The translations under genes and the position numbers were made by a program. Positions 59,572-64,000 of a stretch of 64,000 nucleotides of DNA are shown here, piece after piece (positions within the stretch are counted from its first letter, which is position 1; each line of letters opens with the position of its first letter). The stretch covers positions 18,210-82,209 of the forward strand of contig NZ_BAABRP010000014.1 of assembly GCF_039545055.1 (NCBI RefSeq). Direction: 5' to 3'. Source of the DNA: Deinococcus carri (GTDB lineage Bacteria > Deinococcota > Deinococci > Deinococcales > Deinococcaceae). The notes below the pieces were generated by a model that was given only the letters and a program-made list of their open reading frames with translations, was not told the DNA's origin and did not search any database.

Positions 59572-60959
59572 GGGTCGTCCTTTGCAAACACCGCCATCTG
59601 CGTCACTGGCCCGTAGTCGGCGTGAACCTCCCCCACGTCCTCGAAGCCCACCGCATAGCCGTACTCGCTGGCGGCCGCCTCGGCCCACACCCGGAACTCG
59701 GCCCGCGTCCACTCGAAGCGGTGGTCGGCGTGGCGCATCCCGGCGTCCGCGCCAAAGACCGCGTTGTATTCGCGGTTGGGCGTGGTCACCACCACCGTGC
59801 GGGGGCGGGCGTCACCGAACACATTCGCGGTCAGGGCGTCCAGGTGGTGTGGTTCGAGGTGTTCGATGACTTCCACCAGGGCAGCAGCGTCGAAGCCATG
59901 CAGGCGCGTGTCGCGGTAGGCCAGGCTGCCGTGAAGCAGGCGCACCCGCTGCGCGAGTTCGGGGCGTTCCTTCAGGTGCAACCTGTCCGCCGCCATCTCC
60001 AGCGCACGCCCACTCACGTCCACGCCGACGAGTTCGCGGAACTGCCCCACCTCCAGCAGGCGGCGCAGCAACTTGCCCTCGCCGCAGCCCAGGTCCAGCA
60101 CGCGGGCGGCACCGCTGGCCTTCAGCACCTCGGCCACGCGGTCCAGGCGGGCGTCGTGGAGGCGGGGGCGGGGGTCACGTGGGGCTTCCTCTTCCTCCGG
60201 CCCTTCTTCCTCGGGTACAGCCGGGGTGAAGGCGGCCTCGGCCTGGCGCACCAGTTCACGGAAGCGCAGGAACCGCCCGGTGATGAGGTCGCGTTCCGGG
60301 TGGGTGTCCAGCCAGCCCGCGCCGTGGCGCAGAAGCTTTTCCACCTCAGTCTCGTTCAGGTAGTAGTGCTTGCGGCCGTCCAGCACGGGGAGCAGCACGT
60401 ACAGGTGCGCCAGCAGGTCGCGCAGCCGCACCGTGCCCGACACCCGCAGGCGCACGTAGGGCCGCTCGCCCCACTCGGGAAACAGGGGGTCGAGGGGGAT
60501 GGGTTCGGCCTCCACCGCGTACCCGAGGGGACCGAACAGCCGCTCGGGCAGACCCTCTGGACCACGCGCCGCCACGCAGGGCAACTCGGCCACCAGCGGC
60601 AGGGGCGTGTCGGCCAGGTCCTGCCGGTCCTTGCTGCGCCCGGTCATGGCCGTGCCGAAAGCGTCGCGCAGGGCCACCGCCAGGAAGCTGCCCGCCGCGT
60701 ACGGCCGGTCGTTCACGTAGGGTTCCAGCGGGGCACCCTCGCCGGGGCGGGTGGTGCGTGAGAGGGCCACCGGGTCCACCTCCAGCAGCAGGGCCGCCGT
60801 GCAGACTTCGGGCGTCGCCTCGGGGTAGAAGACGGTCGCGCGGCCAAAGGGCAACTCGCGCTCCAGCACGCGCTCCGGGTGCTTGTGCAGCAGGAAGCCC
60901 AGGTCGGTGGCCGGAAAGGGCCGGGCAGGCTGGGGCGTGGTGGTCAGCGTGAGCAGCAT
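59568..60959 (-). CDS. hen1: Hen1: 3'-terminal RNA ribose 2'-O-methyltransferase
   Basis: 463 residues, usual for bacterial Hen1. Residues about 1-240 form the N-terminal domain that activates ligation by Pnkp (LGFLLHKHPERVLERELPFG, VALRDAFGTAMTGRSKDRQD, LRDLLAHLYVLLPVLDGRKH, YYLNETEVEKLLRHGAGWL). The methyltransferase follows (RVLDLGCGEGKLLRRLLEVG, ELVGVDVSGRALEM, DAAALVEVIEHLEPHHLDAL, the Mn-binding E-E-H-H set). It marks the healed 3' end by 2'-O-methylation. ATG 60959 follows TAGCCT at ten bases. First gene of the six-gene RNA-repair operon. Confidence 0.95.
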   Translation of the reverse strand: MLLTLTTTPQPARPFPATDLGFLLHKHPERVLERELPFGRATVFYPEATPEVCTAALLLEVDPVALSRTTRPGEGAPLEPYVNDRPYAAGSFLAVALRDAFGTAMTGRSKDRQDLADTPLPLVAELPCVAARGPEGLPERLFGPLGYAVEAEPIPLDPLFPEWGERPYVRLRVSGTVRLRDLLAHLYVLLPVLDGRKHYYLNETEVEKLLRHGAGWLDTHPERDLITGRFLRFRELVRQAEAAFTPAVPEEEGPEEEEAPRDPRPRLHDARLDRVAEVLKASGAARVLDLGCGEGKLLRRLLEVGQFRELVGVDVSGRALEMAADRLHLKERPELAQRVRLLHGSLAYRDTRLHGFDAAALVEVIEHLEPHHLDALTANVFGDARPRTVVVTTPNREYNAVFGADAGMRHADHRFEWTRAEFRVWAEAAASEYGYAVGFEDVGEVHADYGPVTQMAVFAKDDP

Positions 60960-61041
60960 CCTGCCGGGCAGGCTAGCGCCGCGCGCGGCCCGGCACGTCG
61001 GCAAGATGGCGCAGGTCCCATGCCGCAAGTAGAGTGCGGAC

Positions 61042-61656
61042 ATGTCCTCGCTGTGGGAGCGTCCGGCCCAGGAACTTCTCCAGGCGGCCGCCAGCGGTGC
61101 CCCGACCCCCGGCGGCGGCTCCACGGCCGCGCTGACCGCGGCTTTTGGCGCGGCGCTGCTGGAGATGGCCCTGAACATCACCCTGAAGAAGAATGGCGAG
61201 GCGGCGGCGGAGGCATTGCGGCCCGTTCTCCAGACCCTGGGCAGCCTGCGGGAGCGGCTTCAGACCCTGGCCGACGAGGACGTGCGGGCGTTCCGGGCCT
61301 ATGTCCAGGCCACGCGCCTCCCCGAAGGCCCTGAGCAGAACGAAGCCCTGGCGGCAGCGGGCAAGGCCTCGATGCAGACGCCGCTCCAGCTCGCCCGCAC
61401 CGCCCTGGAGGCGCTGGACCTCGCCCCGCCGCTCGCCACGCAGGTCCACGCGGAGGTCATCAGCGACGTGGGCGCGGGGGCCGCGATTCTGGAAGGCGCG
61501 CTGCACGCCGCCCTGCTGACGGTGGACATCAACCTGCCGCACATCCCCGAAGAGGAGCGGGAAGGACTGAAGGCCGAACGGGACATGCTGGAGGCGCGGG
61601 GGCGGGACCGGGCGGCACAGACGCTGCGGCAAACGCGCGAACGATTGCCGGGCTGA
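61042..61656 (+). CDS. Formimidoyltetrahydrofolate cyclodeaminase-like protein
   Basis: 204 residues. It matches the FTCD_C/FchA family: LLQAAASGAPTPGGGSTAAL, AAFGAALLEMALNITLKK and TQVHAEVISDVGAGAAILEG with a helical body. The enzyme removes ammonia from formimino-THF to give methenyl-THF. Members are known as stand-alone proteins, as here. TAGAGT (61030-61035) precedes ATG by six bases. The gene is divergent from hen1, 82 bp away. Confidence 0.88.
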   Translation: MSSLWERPAQELLQAAASGAPTPGGGSTAALTAAFGAALLEMALNITLKKNGEAAAEALRPVLQTLGSLRERLQTLADEDVRAFRAYVQATRLPEGPEQNEALAAAGKASMQTPLQLARTALEALDLAPPLATQVHAEVISDVGAGAAILEGALHAALLTVDINLPHIPEEEREGLKAERDMLEARGRDRAAQTLRQTRERLPG

Positions 61657-61688
61657 GGACGGACCCCCGCCCCGTACAATCAACACCG

Positions 61689-62882
61689 ATGCTCTGGACC
61701 CGTCCCCTGGTGATGCTGCGGCTGCTGGCGCTGCTGCTGTCCAGCGAACTGGTCCGCACCGGCTTTTTCGTGTCGGCGCTGCCTGTGGCCGGGCCGGGGC
61801 TGGGGCTGAACACGGCGGTCATCGGCGTGATGGTGGGCGTCCATTACCTCGCGGACGCACTCGCCAAGGGGCCGATGGGCCTGGTCACCGAACGCTGGGG
61901 CCTGGGGCGGGTGCTGGCGCTGGGCAGCGGCCTGGGGCTGCTGGTGGTGCTGGGAACGCGGCTGCTGCCGTCGCCGCTGTGGGGCGTGGTGGGCTGCGCC
62001 CTGTGGGGCGTCACCTACGCCGCCCTGTGGCCGGGTGTGATGAGTGCCTCGCAGATGCTGGCGCGACCCGGGCGCACGGCGCGGGCGCTGTCGGTCTCCA
62101 GCCTCAGCGTGGCCCCTGCCATTCTGGGGGGCGTGTTGGGCGTGGGGCCGCTGATGCAGGCGCGGCCCGGCGCGGCCTGGGGGCTGCTGCTGGGGGCACA
62201 GGGGGCGGCGCTGCTGCTGGCGCTGGGCCTGCTGCGGCTGCACTTTTCTAGCCAGCACTTCTCTAACCAGCACAGCTCGGGGACGGCGTCCCCCCCCGCC
62301 GGGATGTGGCAGGGCTGGACGCGGGTCGCGGTGCTGCTGCCCGCCGCCTTTGCACAGACGCTCGCGCCGGGGCTGCTGGTCACGCTCTTTTACCCGCTGC
62401 TCTCCCGGCTGGGGCTGGGGCTGGGGGACCTGCTGGGGCCAGGGCTGCTGGCACTGGCGGCCTTTGGCGCGTGCTTGTGGACGGCGGGTCGCCTGGCCGA
62501 CCGGGCGCATCCCCGCCGCGCCCTGACCCCCGGGCTGCTGGGCCTGGCCCTGACCTTTGGCGTGGCCGCCCTGCCGGGGCTGGAGGCCCGGCTGTGGCTG
62601 CTCGCGCCGCTGCTGGGGCTGGGCTACGGGGCCTTTGTCGCCGGGTGGAACGGGCTGGTGGGCCGGGTCCTGCCGCAGGAACACCGCGCCGCCGCCTGGG
62701 GCACGGTGATGGCGGTGGAGGCGCTGGGCTATGCCGCCGGGCCGGTGCTGGGTGGCGTGGCCTGGGCCAGCTTCGGCCCCGCGGGCGTGTTCACGCTGGG
62801 GGCCGCCGTGTTCCTGCTGGCCGAGGCGTACTACCTGTGGCCGGGCCGGGCGGTGACGCGGAGTGCGGCGGAGCCGGAGTGA
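61689..62882 (+). CDS. MFS transporter
   Basis: 397 residues, twelve hydrophobic stretches. The cytoplasmic loop 2-3 signature is ADALAKGPMGLVTERWGLGR, and loops PGRTARALSVSSLSVAPAIL follow; the second half has GRLADRAHPRRALTPGLLGL. Transport direction and substrate are unknown. TACAAT (61675-61680) is eight bases before ATG, close to a leaderless start. The gene follows the cyclodeaminase-like gene by 32 bp but has its own promoter. Confidence 0.88.
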   Translation: MLWTRPLVMLRLLALLLSSELVRTGFFVSALPVAGPGLGLNTAVIGVMVGVHYLADALAKGPMGLVTERWGLGRVLALGSGLGLLVVLGTRLLPSPLWGVVGCALWGVTYAALWPGVMSASQMLARPGRTARALSVSSLSVAPAILGGVLGVGPLMQARPGAAWGLLLGAQGAALLLALGLLRLHFSSQHFSNQHSSGTASPPAGMWQGWTRVAVLLPAAFAQTLAPGLLVTLFYPLLSRLGLGLGDLLGPGLLALAAFGACLWTAGRLADRAHPRRALTPGLLGLALTFGVAALPGLEARLWLLAPLLGLGYGAFVAGWNGLVGRVLPQEHRAAAWGTVMAVEALGYAAGPVLGGVAWASFGPAGVFTLGAAVFLLAEAYYLWPGRAVTRSAAEPE

Positions 62883-62885
62883 GAA

Positions 62886-63018
62886 TGATTCCGATTGAAG
62901 GGTGTTGAAAACACCCAGAAATCCGACCAGAGGGAGAAGGAACAAGGGCGGATTTCGGGAGATGGATGAACAGGCGGTGTCCTCCCGACTGTTCAGGAAT
63001 TGGACGGAATCCGTATCA
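62886..63018. repeat. AT-richer palindromic intergenic element
   Basis: About 133 bp between convergent genes. Imperfect terminal inverted repeats TGATTCCGATT (62886-62896) and AATCCGTATCA (63008-63018) enclose a perfect hairpin GGGTGTT-gaa-AACACCC (62900-62916), AGAAATCCG/CGGATTTCG, and TGAACAG/CTGTTCA. This nested palindromic layout resembles a small non-autonomous repeat. No second copy is in the window. Confidence 0.45.
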
Positions 63019-63042
63019 GGCCAACTGCCCTGACCCCTCCCC

Positions 63043-63762
63043 TCACAGCGCGAGCGGGTCCACCAGCAGCGGGTCTTCCATCTCGAACGCCTCGGCATAG
63101 CGCACGCGGGCGAAGGTGCCCCAGTACATCAGGCGGGCGCGGCGGCGCTCCACGATTTCGGGCGTGACGGTTTCGGAGACGTAGGTGCCGCTGAACTGGC
63201 TGGTATGGGCGCGGATGGCCGCTTCCCAGTCCGCCATCACCGCGCCGATGTCCACCAGCAGGGTCGCGTGAATGTCGGCGTTGCCCTGGTACAGCAGCAC
63301 ACGCGGGACGCGGTGGGGTTCGCCCGCCAGGTCTTCCTTGCGCAGGGCGGCGAGGTGCAGCGCCCGCCTGGCGAGGTGGTAGGTGCCGAAGTGGTCCGGG
63401 TGGCGGTCCCGGTGATGCGGCACGACCAGCACGCGGGGCCGCACCGCGCGCAGCACGGTCGCCAGAGCCGCCGCGCCCTGCGGCGTATCGGCCAGGCCGC
63501 CGTCCGGCAAACCCAGTTGCCCGCGCCAGCTCAGCCCCAGGATGCCCGCCGCCGCCACACACTCGGCCTCGCGCTCCTCCGGGGTGCCCAGGGTGCCCCG
63601 CTCGCCGCGCGACATTTCCAGGATGCCCACCGCCCGGCCCTCCCGCGCGAGGCGAATCAGCGTGCCGCCCGCGCCTATCTCGGCGTCGTCCGGGTGGGGC
63701 GCGAGGCACAGCCAGTCCAGGGGCTGCACGGTTCCGTACACGGTGCGAAAGGCGTCACTCAT
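63043..63762 (-). CDS. bshB1: Bacillithiol biosynthesis deacetylase
   Basis: 239 residues. PIG-L/LmbE deacetylase: CLAPHPDDAEIGAGGTLIRL carries the zinc-binding AHPDDxE, EMSRGERGTLGTPEEREAE follows, and RDRHPDHFGTYHLARRALHL holds HPDH. BshB1 removes the acetyl group from GlcNAc-malate. Length and motifs fit BshB1 better than mycothiol MshB (about 290). TATCCT (63770-63775) is seven bases before ATG. A promoter-like 35-bp repeat with a GC hairpin lies upstream. Confidence 0.9.
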   Translation of the reverse strand: MSDAFRTVYGTVQPLDWLCLAPHPDDAEIGAGGTLIRLAREGRAVGILEMSRGERGTLGTPEEREAECVAAAGILGLSWRGQLGLPDGGLADTPQGAAALATVLRAVRPRVLVVPHHRDRHPDHFGTYHLARRALHLAALRKEDLAGEPHRVPRVLLYQGNADIHATLLVDIGAVMADWEAAIRAHTSQFSGTYVSETVTPEIVERRRARLMYWGTFARVRYAEAFEMEDPLLVDPLAL

Positions 63763-63794
63763 GCCCCGCAGGATAGACCGGGGGCGCGGGGAAC

Positions 63795-63818
63795 AAAAAA
63801 AGCCGCCTCCGCGGGCGG
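63795..63818 (-). terminator. GC hairpin with T-run after the 35-bp repeat, copy 2
   Basis: On the minus strand CCGCC (63818-63814) pairs with GGCGG (63807-63803), followed by CTTTTTTTG. It corresponds to the hairpin at 44551 behind copy 1. Confidence 0.6.
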
Positions 63819-63830
63819 TGATAAGAAGAA

Positions 63831-63865
63831 TATAGCGTGGGATGCAGGGGAAGTCAAATTATGCA
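63831..63865 (-). repeat. 35-bp repeat, copy 2 (contains TTGACT and TATA)
   Basis: Exact reverse complement of 44503-44537. On the minus strand -35 TTGACT (63852-63857), a 17-bp spacer and -10 TATATT (63829-63834) point to bshB1. The distance to the bshB1 ATG is about 65 bp with the GC hairpin in between. Confidence 0.8.
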
Positions 63866-63911
63866 GGCGAGTAGTAGTGGCGTTCAGGGCATGACGGGAG
63901 TTCAATGAAGC

Positions 63912-64000
63912 ATGAACGGTCCTGACTGCCCAGCGTGCGGTGGCGTCTACACCGTCAAAAACGGTCACGCCCACACCGGCAAGCAACGCTACTTGTGCCG
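63912..64000 (+). CDS. IS1-type InsA-like zinc-finger protein, partial
   Basis: The first 29 codons are visible: MNGPDCPACGGVYTVKNGHA then HTGKQRYLC. The Cys-x2-Cys followed by KNG...GKQRYLC is the start of IS1-family InsA and related transposase N-termini. The protein continues beyond the right edge. Its upstream region holds the 35-bp repeat. Whether the element is intact is unknown. Confidence 0.75.
   Translation, partial: MNGPDCPACGGVYTVKNGHAHTGKQRYLC

Larger units (their letters stand above)
63817..64000 (+). mobile_element. Left part of an IS1-like insertion sequence
   Basis: The transposase-like CDS at 63912 and a preceding end that starts GGTGAT (63817-63822), as IS1 ends do, suggest the left end of an IS. 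The 35-bp repeat lies inside this end. The element continues beyond the window, so the right end and target duplication cannot be checked. Confidence 0.5.

Overview
The window is 64 kb of GC-rich bacterial DNA that most likely comes from a Deinococcus chromosome or megaplasmid. This is inferred from gene content, not from a database search. The pointers are the Pnkp, HD-Pnk, RNA ligase and Hen1 end-repair genes, a bacillithiol-type deacetylase, a cobalamin cluster of mixed type, and 5' ends in which a TANNNT -10 box lies 5-8 nt before the start codon, the leaderless arrangement known from Deinococcus. GTG and TTG starts are common, and many neighbouring genes overlap by four bases (ATGA, GTGA or TTGA).

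Left part (1-6.5 kb): mixed housekeeping genes. They are an S66-type peptidase cut by the window edge, a zinc-ribbon membrane protein, an acetyltransferase overlapping a nitrilase-family amidohydrolase, a small membrane protein behind a palindromic promoter, an alkaline-phosphatase-superfamily enzyme, a five-box DnaA-box cluster, trpF, and an APH-type kinase.

Centre (6.5-31.4 kb): one minus-strand cobalamin operon of 21 genes. It starts with a cobalamin riboswitch (about 31225-31372) and a leader terminator, then runs btuF, cobO, cbiE, cbiX-cbiC, cbiD, cobI/cbiL, cobM/cbiF, cbiG, cobJ-cobK, cobW, a NiCoT transporter, bluB, cobN, a methyltransferase, a chlI-chlD fusion, cobB, cbiB, cobD, cobQ, cobU and cobT. 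cobC and cobS follow at 34.2-36.4 kb, separated by a higBA toxin-antitoxin pair and ending in a DtxR-family regulator gene. Almost the whole route from the tetrapyrrole to 5,6-dimethylbenzimidazolyl cobamide is present. It carries CbiG and CbiD of the early-cobalt route, two different cobalt chelatases, and no recognisable CbiT.

37-44 kb: an ECF sigma factor with a small membrane partner and an RseB-like protein; a DUF1800, DUF1501 and CXXCH-protein trio; and two two-domain acetyltransferases. The only gene-free stretch longer than 300 bp (44156-44649) holds two strong promoter-like sites, a possible small RNA, and one copy of a 35-bp repeat. The second copy lies beside a transposase fragment at the right edge.

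44.6-53 kb: endonuclease III, a def-fmt-LURP-like operon, a TPR protein, a HEAT-like protein, a lipoprotein, two paralogous alpha/beta hydrolases and a glycine-zipper protein. 53-61 kb: a six-gene RNA-repair operon, hen1, nucleotidyltransferase, RNA ligase, HD-Pnk, nucleotidyltransferase, pnkp. 61-64 kb: a cyclodeaminase-like protein, an MFS transporter, bshB1 and the start of an IS1-like element.

A feature shared across the window is a set of short degenerate tandem arrays with an exact 7-bp period in at least nine intergenic spaces. Each array has its own 5-base core and often faces an inverted partner.
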